Source of the DNA: Saccharopolyspora gregorii
GTDB taxonomy: Bacteria; Actinomycetota; Actinomycetes; Mycobacteriales; Pseudonocardiaceae
Direction of reading: 5' to 3'
Length of the DNA stretch: 64,000 bases
NCBI RefSeq assembly: GCF_024734405.1
Contig: NZ_CP059556.1
Location: 6,280,422-6,344,421, forward strand
Within the stretch, counting starts at the first letter, position 1, and each line of letters opens with the position of its first letter. The translations under genes and the position numbers were made by a program. The notes under the pieces are model-generated. The model did no database searches, had not been told where the DNA came from, and saw only the letters and a program-made list of their open reading frames with translations. Of this stretch, positions 25,330 through 33,800 are shown piece after piece.

Positions 25330-26091
25330 ATGAGCGAGGGACCTGCGCGCCCGATCCCGCTCCCGAGACCGCAAGCCGCGCCGCGGCTGCAGCTGACCCT
25401 GCTGGGCGGGTGGTCGCTGCACTGCGACGGCGCGGGAGTGGCCGTTTCCAGCAACGGGCAGCGCCTGCTGGCGCTGCTGGCGCTGCGCGGGCGGACGCAG
25501 CGCGACCTCGTGGCGGGCACGCTGTGGCCGGGCAACGACGACCAGAGCGCGCTGGCGAACCTGCGGACCACCCTGTGGCGGGTGCGCAGGCGGGTGCAGG
25601 GGGCGATCGTCGGCGGGGGGCCGGAGATCGGGCTGGGGGAGCAGGTGTCGGTGGACGTGCACGAGCTGACGTCCACGGGGCAGCGGCTGCTGCGGCAGGA
25701 ACCGGTGGCCGACTGGGCGGCGATCGGCCACACCCTCGCCCGCCAGGACCAGCTGCTGCCCGGTTGGTACGAGGACTGGGTGCTGGCCGAGCGGGAGCGC
25801 CTGCAGCAGTTGCAGGTGCACGCGCTGGAGATCGCCGCGGAGCGGCTGGTGCAGTCGAGCCAGCTGGCGACCGCGCTGGAAGTGGCGCAGGCGGCGACCG
25901 TCGTCGAACCGTTCCGCGAGACCGCGCACTGCGCGGTGGTCGAAGTGCTGCTCAAGCAGTCGAACCCGGCGCAGGCCCTGCGCCACTACCGGCGGTACGA
26001 GCAGCTGCTGGACCGGGAGCTGGGGATCGAGCCGTCGCGGCGGCTGCGGGAGCTGGTGCGCCCGGTGCTCGGCGACCACGTGCGGGCCTGA
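25330..26091 (+). CDS. BTAD/SARP-like transcriptional regulator
   Basis: A 253-residue regulator. The N-terminal part (about 18-100) is an OmpR-type winged helix: LTLLGGWSLHCDGAGVAVSSNGQRLLALLAL, then LWPGNDDQSALANLRTTLWRVRR. The C-terminal half (about 115-250) is the all-helical BTAD domain with GWYEDWVLAERERLQQLQVHALE and a final RRYEQLLDRELGIEPSRRLREL. It has no ATPase domain, so it is the small SARP type that activates peptide or antibiotic clusters. ATG at 25330 follows a GGGGGGAA run. GTGACGG-like boxes precede both this gene and the peptide operon, suggesting it controls both. Confidence 0.87.
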   Translation: MSEGPARPIPLPRPQAAPRLQLTLLGGWSLHCDGAGVAVSSNGQRLLALLALRGRTQRDLVAGTLWPGNDDQSALANLRTTLWRVRRRVQGAIVGGGPEIGLGEQVSVDVHELTSTGQRLLRQEPVADWAAIGHTLARQDQLLPGWYEDWVLAERERLQQLQVHALEIAAERLVQSSQLATALEVAQAATVVEPFRETAHCAVVEVLLKQSNPAQALRHYRRYEQLLDRELGIEPSRRLRELVRPVLGDHVRA

Positions 26092-26166
26092 CGGGGTGGA
26101 CCCGGACGCCCGCGGGTGTCCGTGGGCGACGGGCTCCGCTGGGGATGGAGCTCGCCGTCCGCCGCG

Positions 26167-26206
26167 CCGGCCGCGCCCCGGTACTGCCCCACCGGGGCGC
26201 GGCCGG
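26167..26206 (+). terminator. Terminator hairpin after the BTAD gene
   Basis: Perfect 16-bp stem (26167-26182 with 26191-26206), 8-nt loop, 75 bp past the regulator stop codon. Confidence 0.65.
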
Positions 26207-26209
26207 TGA

Positions 26210-26242
26210 CCGGGGTGGGGTGCGCCGCGCACCCCACCCCGG
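26210..26242 (-). terminator. Terminator hairpin after ptsI
   Basis: Perfect 15-bp stem (26210-26224 with 26228-26242), 3-nt loop, 7 bp past the ptsI stop. With the hairpin at 26167 it forms a back-to-back pair between convergent genes. Confidence 0.7.
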
Positions 26243-26249
26243 CGACGCG

Positions 26250-27887
26250 TCACTGCAGGGTGGCGAACGCGGCTTCGCGGGCGCGGGCCGCGTTCGGGGC
26301 GTTCTTCGCCTCCTCCGCGGCCTTCTGGTACGCCACCAGCGGATGGGCGGCGAGGGCGGAGCCGACGGCGGGCACCGCGGCGGCCCCCATCGACAGGCTG
26401 CTGACGCCGAGCCCGGCGAGCACGCCCGCCAGCAGCGGGTCGGACGCGGCCTCGCCGCAGACGCCGACGGGCTTGCCGAGCCGGTGCCCGGCCTGCCCGA
26501 TCAGCGCGACCAGCCGCAGCAGCGCCGGTTGCCACGGGTCGTTGAGGCCGGCGAGCGCGCCGGACATGCGGTCGGCGGCGAACACGTACTGCGCGAGGTC
26601 GTTGGTGCCGACGCTGACGAAGTCGACGGCGTCGAGCACTTCGTCGGCGGTGAGCGCGGCGGCCGGGACCTCGATCATCACGCCGGCCCGGCCGAGGCCC
26701 GCGGCGCGCACCCGGTCGGCGAACCAGGCGGCCTCGTCGGCGGTGGCGACCATCGGCGCCATCACCGAGACCTTCGCGCCGGAGTCCTGCTCGGCCCCGG
26801 CGATGGCCTCCAGCTGCCGGTCCAGCACGCCGGGCCGCTCGAAGCAGACCCGCAGCCCGCGGACGCCGAGCGCCGGGTTCGGCTCGGTGCCCATGTCCAG
26901 GAAGGACAGCGGTTTGTCGGCGCCCGCGTCGAGGGTCCGCACGACGACCGGCCTGCCCTCGAACGGGGACAGCACTTCGGCGTAGGCGGCGCGCTGGGTG
27001 CGCACGTCGGGTTCCTCGTCGGCGCCGAGGTAGCAGAACTCGGTGCGGAACAGGCCGACGCCCTGCGCCCCGGCCTCCACCGCGAGCCGCGCGTCAGCGG
27101 CGGACCCGACGTTGGCGACGATGGACACGGCGTGCCCGTCGGCGGTGCCGCCGGCGCCGTTCCAGTCCACGCCCCGCCCGCGCTCGGCGGCCCGGGTGCG
27201 CACCGGTTCGCCGGACGTCTCGACGCTGCCGGTGTCGCCGTCGACGAGCACGCCGACGACGGGCGCCGCGGCGAGGATGCCGCGGGCCGCGACGACGGCG
27301 GGGATGCCGAGCGCGCGGGCCAGGATCGCGGTGTGGCTGGTGGGGCCGCCCTCCTCGGTGACCAGCGCGAGCACCAGCCGCGGGTCGAGGTCGGCGGTGT
27401 CGGCCGGCGCGAGGTCGCGGGCGAGCAGCACGCTCGGCCGGTCCAGGTCGGGCACGCCCGGCGGGGTGGCGCCGAGCAGTTCGGCGATGACGCGGTCCCG
27501 CACGTCGTGAATGTCCCGGACGCGTTCGGCGAGGTAGCCGCCCGCGTTGCGCAGCGCATCGGCGAAGCCGTTGGCGGCTTCGTGCACGGCGCGCGGCGCG
27601 GGGAGCGCGTTGTTGGTGACCAGTTGTTCGGCTTGGGACAGCAGCGCCGGATCCAGCGCCATGGCGGCGGTGGTCTCCAGCACGGCCTTGGCTTCGCCCC
27701 CGACGACTCCGGCACGTTCGAACAGCCGGTTCGCGACGGCTTCGGCGGCCGGGCGGATCCGGCGCGCTTCGGCCGCGGCGTCGGCGGGCGCCGGGGTCGC
27801 GGCCGGTTCGGGGAGGGCTTCGGCGACCCTGGCGACCGGGCCGGATGCTCGGCCGGAGCTGACTCCGACACCAGTGAACAGCGACAT
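26250..27887 (-). CDS. ptsI: PTS enzyme I (phosphoenolpyruvate-protein phosphotransferase)
   Basis: Takes phosphate from phosphoenolpyruvate and passes it to HPr to drive sugar uptake. The 545-residue protein begins MSLFTGVGVSSGRASGP; the phospho-histidine is H185 in EEGGPTSHTAILA. The TIM-barrel part has GLFRTEFCYLG, the PEP-utilising signature DFVSVGTNDLAQYVFAADR and the active-site GVCGEAASDP. It is slightly shorter than the usual ~570. HPr and sugar permeases are not in the window. A DasR-type palindrome covers the start codon, so control by amino-sugar supply is likely. Confidence 0.95.
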   Translation of the reverse strand: MSLFTGVGVSSGRASGPVARVAEALPEPAATPAPADAAAEARRIRPAAEAVANRLFERAGVVGGEAKAVLETTAAMALDPALLSQAEQLVTNNALPAPRAVHEAANGFADALRNAGGYLAERVRDIHDVRDRVIAELLGATPPGVPDLDRPSVLLARDLAPADTADLDPRLVLALVTEEGGPTSHTAILARALGIPAVVAARGILAAAPVVGVLVDGDTGSVETSGEPVRTRAAERGRGVDWNGAGGTADGHAVSIVANVGSAADARLAVEAGAQGVGLFRTEFCYLGADEEPDVRTQRAAYAEVLSPFEGRPVVVRTLDAGADKPLSFLDMGTEPNPALGVRGLRVCFERPGVLDRQLEAIAGAEQDSGAKVSVMAPMVATADEAAWFADRVRAAGLGRAGVMIEVPAAALTADEVLDAVDFVSVGTNDLAQYVFAADRMSGALAGLNDPWQPALLRLVALIGQAGHRLGKPVGVCGEAASDPLLAGVLAGLGVSSLSMGAAAVPAVGSALAAHPLVAYQKAAEEAKNAPNAARAREAAFATLQ

Positions 27888-27900
27888 GGTCTAGACCATA
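27885..27900 (-). promoter_or_regulatory. DasR-type operator (dre) overlapping the ptsI start
   Basis: ATGGTCTAGACCAT (27886-27899) is a perfect 14-bp palindrome and keeps the TGGTCTAGACCA core of the Streptomyces dre site. On the ptsI strand it begins inside a TATGGT -10-like box 7 nt before the ATG and ends in the start codon, so binding would cover a leaderless promoter. Confidence 0.75.
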
Positions 27901-28031
27901 CCCTTCTCTTGCGGCCTCTCCTCGATCGTAGGCAGGGCTCATCCGATCGGCCCGGAAATGCACCGCCGGAACGGGCACGCCAGGTGATTCGGTGACCCAG
28001 TACGTACCCGTACGGAGCAGCGGTTCAGCTG

Positions 28032-28053
28032 ACCGATGAGTAACCGATGAGTA
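28032..28053. repeat. Tandem 11-bp direct repeat
   Basis: ACCGATGAGTA occurs twice head to tail, about 45 bp before the DUF2339 gene start. It may be a regulator site; nearby CCGTACGG also occurs twice. Confidence 0.5.
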
Positions 28054-28098
28054 GCCGTACGGATCCCGCCGGACCCCTTCGGCCGACAGAGTGTGCTC

Positions 28099-30738
28099 AT
28101 GGCAACACAGCGCACAGCACGCACGATCGCAGGCCCCGCTTCCGACCTCGGCGACCTCGCCGATCCGATCGACCGGATCGCCGTGATGTTCACCGAGCTG
28201 GGGACCGAACTCGGCGTGCTCGGGGAGCAGCTTCGCGGTCCGGCCGCGCAGCGCGCAACGGCATCTGGGGAAACCACGACGAACACCGAAGGTGACACCG
28301 TGAGCACTGGGGAACGCACCGCACCGACCGGCGGCATCCTCGCCGCGCCACCCGACCGACCGACACCCGGCGGCAGCAGACGTGCCCGACCGGGCGCACC
28401 CGACCGGATCCCGCTCCCGACGGCGACGATCCGCACCGGGACCGCACCGATCCCCGGCGAGCCCGTCGACACCAGCTTCGCCGAACCGACGCAGACCCCG
28501 GCCGCGCACGCGGCCGGGGCTGCCCCGTCTTCGGGGGCCGGTCGTGGCGAGCCGGGAGAGTCCGACTCCTGCGGAACTTCCGGCGATCCCGGATCGTCCG
28601 GTGGAACCGTTGCTTCCCGCGACTCCGTTCCTTCCCGCGACTACGTTCCTTCCCCCGACTTCGAGCCTTCCCGCGACTTCGGGACGCCTCGCGAACCCGA
28701 CCCCGCCCTCGGTTCCGGTGCGTCCCAGGAGCCCGGTTCTCCTCGCGACCCCGATCCCTCCCCGGGTTCCGGCGCGGCGCGCGAGCCCCGTTCTCCCGGC
28801 GAGCCCCGTTCTCCCGGCGAATCCCGTTCTTCCCGCGACTTCGCTCCTTCCCGCGATCTCGGCCCCTCGCACGACTCCGGCACGCCCAGCGACCCCGGCA
28901 GCCACGACGGTTCCAGCACCGTCGAGCCCGGCGCGGCGCGGAACTCCGCCGGACCCGCCACCTCCCAGCCCCCGGCCGGACCGGCCGCGCACTTCGTCCC
29001 GCCGCAGCCCGACGGACTGCTGACGTGGCTCAACCGCCCGGTCGGCGGCGGCTACCCGCAGCACCCGGCGCCCGTTGCGCCCCCGCAGCACCGCGCACCG
29101 CTGCACCCGGCCTCGCACCCGTTGCCCGGCACCGCGCCACCGCCCCCGCCGCGACCGACGCCGCTGGACCGGATGGCGAACTGGACCGCTCGGCAGGGCA
29201 CCCGGCTGCTCGCCTGGGCCGGGGCCGCGATCACGCTGCTGGGCGTCGTGCTGCTCATGGTCATGGCCGTGCAGCACGGCTGGATCGGACCGGTCGGCCG
29301 GACCGCGGGCGGCGCCGCCCTGGGCGCGGTGCTGCTCGGCTGCGCGTTCCAGGTGCGGCGGCGCTCGACCGCGGCCGCCGGGGCGTTCGCGCTGGCCGCC
29401 ACCGGCATCGCCGTGCTCTACCTGGACGTGCTGGCCGCGACCGCGCTCTACGAGTTCCTGCCCGCGCCGGCCGGGCTCGCCGCCGCCCTGGTGCTCGCGC
29501 TGCTCGGGTTGTGGCTGGCCGACCGCTGGCGCTCGCAGGCCCTCGCGGCCGGCGTGGTGCTGGGCTGCGCGCTGTGCGCGCCGCTGCTGTTCGGCCCGGT
29601 GCCGGCGGAACCCGCCACCACCGCGCTGCTCACCGGGTTCCTCGTCGTGCTCAAGGTCGCCGCGATGCCGGTGCAGGTGCGCCGGTCCTGGCGCGGGCTC
29701 ACCGCCGCCTCCGCGGTCCCGGCGGTGCTGGCCGCGGTCGTCGCCGACGGCCACGCGCTGCTCGCGGGCGACCCGTGGCCCGCGACGGCGGCCGCGCTGG
29801 CGGTGACCTCCGCGGGAGTCGCGCTCGCCGTGGTCACCGCGCGCCACCGCCCGCGCGACCCGCTCGCGATCGCGCTGCTCGTCGCCGCCGGGGCCCCGAC
29901 CCTGCTCGTCGCACCGCTGCTGGACCGCTGGTCCGCGTTGGGGGTGCTGGTGCTCGTCGCCGCGGCGCAGGGCGCGGTGTGGGCCGGTGGCCTGGCGAGC
30001 GCGGTGCCCCGGGTGCTCGGCACCGTCGCGGGCGGGATGGCCGCGCTGACCGCGTTCCAGGCGACGCTGCTGGTCGCCGGTGGTTCCGGCCGGTCGCTGG
30101 GGCTGCTCGCGGAGGCGGTGCTGCTGGCGCTGCTCGCGCACCGGTTGCGCGGCAGGGGACTGCTGCTGGGCGCCGCGTTGTTCGGCACCGCCGGAACGCT
30201 GCTCGCGCTGGTCGCCGAGGTGCCGCCGACGTCGTTCCTGCTGTTCCCCGCCGGGCCCTTCGCGGCCGGTTCGACCTCGGCGGTGCTCTCCGGTGCGGTC
30301 GCGTTCCTGCTGATCGGCGCCGCCGCCGCGAGCACGACCTGGTCCGCGGTCCGGTTGGGCGTGCTGGCGGCGAGCCCGCGCGCGGTGCTGCCCGCGGCCC
30401 TCGGCGTGCTCTACGGCGGGAGCGGCGCGGTGCTGGCGCTGAGCCTGCTGGTGGTGCCCGGCCCGGCCGGGTTCCTCGCCGGGCACGCCCTGATCACCGT
30501 CTCCTGGCTGGCGACCGCGCTGCTGGCGCTGCTGCGCGGGATCCGCTCGGTGTCCGCGCGCGTCACCGGCTTCGTGCTGGTCGGGGCCGCGCTGGCGAAG
30601 CTGCTGCTGTTCGACCTGGCGGCGCTGTCCGGGTTGGTGCGGGTGCTGGCGTTCCTCGCCGCCGGGCTCCTGCTGCTGGCCGGGGGTACCCGCTACGCGC
30701 GGCTGGTCGGGGAGCGCGAGGAGCGGGCCACCGCGTGA
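28099..30738 (+). CDS. DUF2339 polytopic membrane protein with long disordered N-terminus
   Basis: About 879 residues. Residues 1-55 include a short heptad-like helix (DPIDRIAVMFTELGTELGVLGEQL). About 60-350 is disordered with repeats of the SRDFxPSRD and SPGEPR type and a proline-rich end. From about 365 to the end there are roughly 20 membrane helices of the DUF2339 family (GTRLLAWAGAAITLLGVVLLM, RTAGGAALGAVLLG). Function of the family is unknown. ATG at 28099 is chosen; a GTG two codons upstream is possible and no clear ribosome site is seen for either. Confidence 0.78.
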   Translation: MATQRTARTIAGPASDLGDLADPIDRIAVMFTELGTELGVLGEQLRGPAAQRATASGETTTNTEGDTVSTGERTAPTGGILAAPPDRPTPGGSRRARPGAPDRIPLPTATIRTGTAPIPGEPVDTSFAEPTQTPAAHAAGAAPSSGAGRGEPGESDSCGTSGDPGSSGGTVASRDSVPSRDYVPSPDFEPSRDFGTPREPDPALGSGASQEPGSPRDPDPSPGSGAAREPRSPGEPRSPGESRSSRDFAPSRDLGPSHDSGTPSDPGSHDGSSTVEPGAARNSAGPATSQPPAGPAAHFVPPQPDGLLTWLNRPVGGGYPQHPAPVAPPQHRAPLHPASHPLPGTAPPPPPRPTPLDRMANWTARQGTRLLAWAGAAITLLGVVLLMVMAVQHGWIGPVGRTAGGAALGAVLLGCAFQVRRRSTAAAGAFALAATGIAVLYLDVLAATALYEFLPAPAGLAAALVLALLGLWLADRWRSQALAAGVVLGCALCAPLLFGPVPAEPATTALLTGFLVVLKVAAMPVQVRRSWRGLTAASAVPAVLAAVVADGHALLAGDPWPATAAALAVTSAGVALAVVTARHRPRDPLAIALLVAAGAPTLLVAPLLDRWSALGVLVLVAAAQGAVWAGGLASAVPRVLGTVAGGMAALTAFQATLLVAGGSGRSLGLLAEAVLLALLAHRLRGRGLLLGAALFGTAGTLLALVAEVPPTSFLLFPAGPFAAGSTSAVLSGAVAFLLIGAAAASTTWSAVRLGVLAASPRAVLPAALGVLYGGSGAVLALSLLVVPGPAGFLAGHALITVSWLATALLALLRGIRSVSARVTGFVLVGAALAKLLLFDLAALSGLVRVLAFLAAGLLLLAGGTRYARLVGEREERATA

Positions 30739-31383
30739 TCGCGGGTCGGCGCGGGCGCGGCGACAGGTCGGTGTGTCGACATGTCGCCGCGTCGACACGC
30801 CCGGTCGTGCCTCGGGTCGACGTGTCGACATGTCGGCGGGGCGACTCGGTGGGAGCAACTCGGCGGGGCGGAGACCGCTCGGAGCGGACTTCGCGTCCGG
30901 CAGGTGCCGCGACGGCGGAGCTAGGCCGCGGCGGAGCCGAGGTCGAGCGGTCGGGTGGGGCCGAGACCGCGCCGGGTCGAGAAACAGCGGCTGGACCAGG
31001 ACGGGCGCTGATCAAGACGGCCGTCGAAGACGGGCCCTGCGGGTCGGGACGGGGCTGGGTCGAGACGGCGCTGGGTCGAGATGACGCCGAGTCAACACGG
31101 CGATGAGTCGAGACGGCGACATGTCGACAAATCGGCATGAGGCCCGGCGACTCCCGGATCACGTCCTCCGCGCGGCGTTCGCCGCAACTCCAACCACCGA
31201 ACTCCAGAACGTTCCCACCCTTTCGGGGGTAGTTCTCGACCAAGTGGCATCCGCGCGACGCGGCCGCGCGTCAGACTGGATGAGTTGCTGCTCGCCGGTA
31301 TCGCGCCACCGGCGATCGCAACCCCCAGGCGCCGGCCGTGACGCCCCCCGTGCGGCCGGCCCCTGGTCCCACTCCCGGGGAGC
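30739..31383. other. Repeat-rich spacer without a convincing gene
   Basis: About 645 bp. The open frames here translate to Arg/Ser/Asp-rich simple sequence and do not look like proteins. GTCGA-containing words are strongly repeated, including the 13-mer listed separately and several GGGTCGAGA copies near 31060-31080. The last ~100 bp (31285-31383) may be the 3' region of the mycoredoxin gene. Confidence 0.5.
30774..31129. repeat. Three copies of TGTCGACATGTCG, two direct and one inverted
   Basis: The 13-mer occurs at 30774-30786 and 30823-30835 in direct orientation, and as its exact reverse complement at 31117-31129. It therefore bounds a ~340-bp segment with inverted copies. Each copy combines the palindromes TGTCGACA and CGACATGTCG. 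Confidence 0.6.
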
Positions 31384-31707
31384 TCAGCGATCCCGCTTCA
31401 GGCCCAGGGCGTTCAAGGTGCCTTCGACGGGACCGGGCTTGCGGTCCGGCAGCAGCTCGGGGGCGTGCTCGCGCACCGCGTCCAGCACCTGCCCCGCCGA
31501 CGGGTTCACCGCCGTCCAGTCGCCCAGCACGACCGTCGGCACCGTCTCGTTGCCGTCGGCGATCGAGCGGACCACCGCGGCCGCGTCCTGCTCCTGCCAG
31601 ATGTCGACGTCCCGGTACTCCAGGCCCTGGCGCCGCAGGCCAGCCCGCAGCGACGTGCAGAACGGGCAACCCGGCCTGGTGTAGACGATCAGCTCCGCGG
31701 CGCCCAT
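31384..31707 (-). CDS. Mycoredoxin-like glutaredoxin family protein
   Basis: A 107-residue thioredoxin-fold protein, MGAAELIVYTRPGCPFCTSLR, with active-site CPFC (C14, C17). TVPTVVLGD is the cis-proline loop. Actinobacterial proteins of this form (mycoredoxin) reduce mycothiol-mixed disulfides; that assignment is by family. The C-terminal tail LLPDRKPGPVEGTLNALGLKRDR is an extension. ATG at 31705-31707 has GGAGG 8 nt upstream; an 80-codon longer frame has no support. Confidence 0.9.
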   Translation of the reverse strand: MGAAELIVYTRPGCPFCTSLRAGLRRQGLEYRDVDIWQEQDAAAVVRSIADGNETVPTVVLGDWTAVNPSAGQVLDAVREHAPELLPDRKPGPVEGTLNALGLKRDR

Positions 31708-32054
31708 CGGCCGCACCTCCCTGCTTCCGGGCCGGAGCCCGTTGCCGTGATGTTCTCGTGCGCGCAGTGGTCCCCGCGTCCCCGGCTTCCGACGCGACCG
31801 CGTCCACCGGGAACGGCGTTCCCGAGCCCGGCGCTCCGGTTCCCGGGTGGCCCGGGCCCGCTCCCACGGTCGGGCGATCACCGACGAGTGATCCACTGGC
31901 CCCCACCGCGCAACGCCACCGCCGCTCGGCTTATTCCTGATCACCGAAACGGGCGTTCCACCGGTCCGGCCGCTACGACCCGTTACGGTGCCCGTGACGT
32001 CCCGATCCGCGCCGCAGCGCCAGCACCAGCGGCAGCACTCGATGGAGCGACCGC
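31708..32054. other. Divergent promoter region between mycoredoxin and TetR genes
   Basis: About 347 bp with no gene seen. It includes the inverted repeat at 31876-31893. Confidence 0.45.
31876..31893. promoter_or_regulatory. Inverted repeat, possible TetR operator
   Basis: GATCAC, 6-nt spacer, GTGATC. It lies about 160 bp before the TetR gene. Weak evidence on its own. Confidence 0.3.
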
Positions 32055-32783
32055 ATGACGAGCCAGGGCACCCGGCGCGAACGCATCCGTGCGGCCACCG
32101 ATCTGGAGATCCGCGAACACGCGCGCGCCCTGCTCATCGCGCAGGGGCGGGACGCGGTGACGTTGCGCGCCATCGCCCGCGAGCTCGGCATCACCGCGCC
32201 CGCGCTGTACCGCTACTACGACTCGCGGGAAGACCTGCTGCGCAGGCTCGGCGACGACATCTGCACCGACCTGGTCGACGAGCTCAACGAACGGCTGGAG
32301 CAGGTGGACCCGGCCGATTTCCGCGGCAAGCTCAACGCGGTCTGCCACGGGTTCCGCCGCTGGGCGCTCGCCCACCCGAAGGAGTTCGCGCTGGTGTTCG
32401 CCACGCGGTCCGACGAGACCGGCGAACCGGGTGCGTCGGCGCGCGGCGACGGCTCGGACGACCGGTTCGCCGGGGTGTTCATGAGCGTCATCGGGCCGCT
32501 CATGGTCGAAGCGACCACGCTCGTGCGGCACGACGCCGCGCCCGCCGACCTGCAGGCCGAGCTCGCCGCCAACCAGCGGGCCCTCGCGCACGCCTTCGCC
32601 GAGGACGTCCCCGAGAGCGCCTACGACACCGATGCGGTGTTCGTGCTGCTGCGCTGGTGGGTGCGGTTGTACGGGCACGTGGCGCTGGAGGTGTTCGGGC
32701 GGTTCCCGTTCGCGCTGGTCAACTCGGACCGCTTGTACGAGTCGCAGCTCGACGAGCTGGCCGCGGAGATCGGCATCGTCTGA
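32055..32783 (+). CDS. TetR/AcrR family transcriptional regulator (WHG domain)
   Basis: A 242-residue repressor-type protein. The N-terminal helix-turn-helix (about 15-60) reads ALLIAQGRDAVTLRAIARELGITAPALYRYYDSREDLL. The C-terminal ligand domain (about 80-242) is of the TetR_C_13/WHG type with LNAVCHGFRRWALAHPKEFALVFA and LRWWVRLYGHVALEVFGRFPF. ATG at 32055 is 7 nt after GGAG. Its target and ligand are unknown. Confidence 0.9.
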   Translation: MTSQGTRRERIRAATDLEIREHARALLIAQGRDAVTLRAIARELGITAPALYRYYDSREDLLRRLGDDICTDLVDELNERLEQVDPADFRGKLNAVCHGFRRWALAHPKEFALVFATRSDETGEPGASARGDGSDDRFAGVFMSVIGPLMVEATTLVRHDAAPADLQAELAANQRALAHAFAEDVPESAYDTDAVFVLLRWWVRLYGHVALEVFGRFPFALVNSDRLYESQLDELAAEIGIV

Positions 32784-32919
32784 TCCGGGCGAGAACGCTC
32801 CGCGGCGCGATCCGGTTGCCCGCCGGTCCGGGATCTCACTCCTGCCCGGCCGGGGGCATCCTCGGCCGGTGCCGCGCGTCTTGTGGTCGAGGAACACGAC
32901 GACCGCCAGGAGGCACCAC

Positions 32920-33423
32920 ATGCTCAGCACCGCGAAGTTCCGCCGCGTCGCCACCGCCACCGCGCTCAGCGCCCTGGTCGGCGGAGGTGCGCTGCTCACC
33001 GCGGGCGCGGCAGCCGCCGCGGACGCCCCCGAGTACCCCTGGTGCACGCCGGGTGACCTGGACGTCTCGGTGGCGGAGGGCCACGCGCCGGACGACGGGC
33101 GGCTGTTCGCGATCACCTTCGCGGCGAAGCCGGGGGTGTCCTGCGAGGTCGAGGGCGCGCCGTCGTCCCTGATCTTCTTCGACGGAGAGGCGCAGCAGCC
33201 CGTCGAGGTGATCAGCCCCGAGCCGGGTTCCGCGCAGCGGTACACGATCGACGAGCAGCACCCCGGCGTCGCCTACGTGTCCGCCCCGGCGGAGTCCTCC
33301 GATCCGACCCCGGTCACGACGGCCCAGTTCAACCTGCCCCAGGGCGGCGGGATCAACGTCGATTGGCCGAGCGCCATCGACGGCCCCCTCCACCTCGGCA
33401 ACATCGGCCCCGCGGTCAGCTGA
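32920..33423 (+). CDS. Secreted DUF4232-like protein
   Basis: A 167-residue exported protein. The signal peptide is MLSTAKFRRVATATALSALVG followed by GALLTAGAAAAADA. The mature domain holds two cysteines (WCTPGDLDV and VSCEVEG) in the order seen in DUF4232 proteins of actinomycetes, and a late TTAQFNLPQGGGINVDW strand. ATG at 32920 follows CCAGGAGG. Function unknown. The family assignment is by the cysteine pattern and is moderate. Confidence 0.75.
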   Translation: MLSTAKFRRVATATALSALVGGGALLTAGAAAAADAPEYPWCTPGDLDVSVAEGHAPDDGRLFAITFAAKPGVSCEVEGAPSSLIFFDGEAQQPVEVISPEPGSAQRYTIDEQHPGVAYVSAPAESSDPTPVTTAQFNLPQGGGINVDWPSAIDGPLHLGNIGPAVS

Positions 33424-33510
33424 CGAACCCGGGACAACAGGTGTTCCCGTCTTGTCAGCAGCGAAGCCGCTGATAAGGAATCACCAGAGCAACGGGACCA
33501 CCCGCGGGTT

Positions 33511-33595
33511 CTCAGCGGTTCCCTCGCGAGGACAGCTTCGTCGCCTGTGGCGGAGCCACCGGTGGAAAAGATCCCGCAGCGGGGGAACCGCTGAG
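33511..33595. repeat. 13-bp inverted repeat, 59-bp spacing
   Basis: CTCAGCGGTTCCC at 33511-33523 and its exact complement at 33583-33595. Inside, GTGGCGG at 33547 is also inverted against CCGCCAC at 33599-33605. The layout resembles a small palindromic repeat element. Confidence 0.5.
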
Positions 33596-33648
33596 GTTCC
33601 GCCACCCGACCTCGAAGCAGAACGAGTGAGGACCTGGCGGGCGGTGCG

Positions 33649-33687
33649 GGGCCGAGGAACCGGGAGAGGGGATCGGTTCCTCGGCCC
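33649..33687. terminator. 14-bp perfect hairpin between convergent genes
   Basis: Stem 33649-33662 with 33674-33687, 11-nt loop. Likely transcription stop for one or both neighbours. Confidence 0.5.
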
Positions 33688-33800
33688 TGCGTGTGACACC
33701 CCTATTTCCCGGTCCCCACCGGGTTTCTCCGCGATTCGGACCGAGGCCGCATTCTTCGGGGTGGTGCGGATCGGGGTCCGAATCGGACAGGATCGTCGGC

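Larger units (their letters stand above)
33424..33800. other. Gene-free spacer with nested inverted repeats
   Basis: About 377 bp between the DUF4232-like gene and the convergent CAP-domain gene. No protein-like frame. It contains the two inverted repeats listed below. Confidence 0.55.

Noticed and set aside
30563..31243. 226-codon minus-strand frame in the repeat-rich spacer
   Set aside because: Its sequence is simple repeats from GTCGA words and the frame continues into DUF2339 antisense; no start signal.
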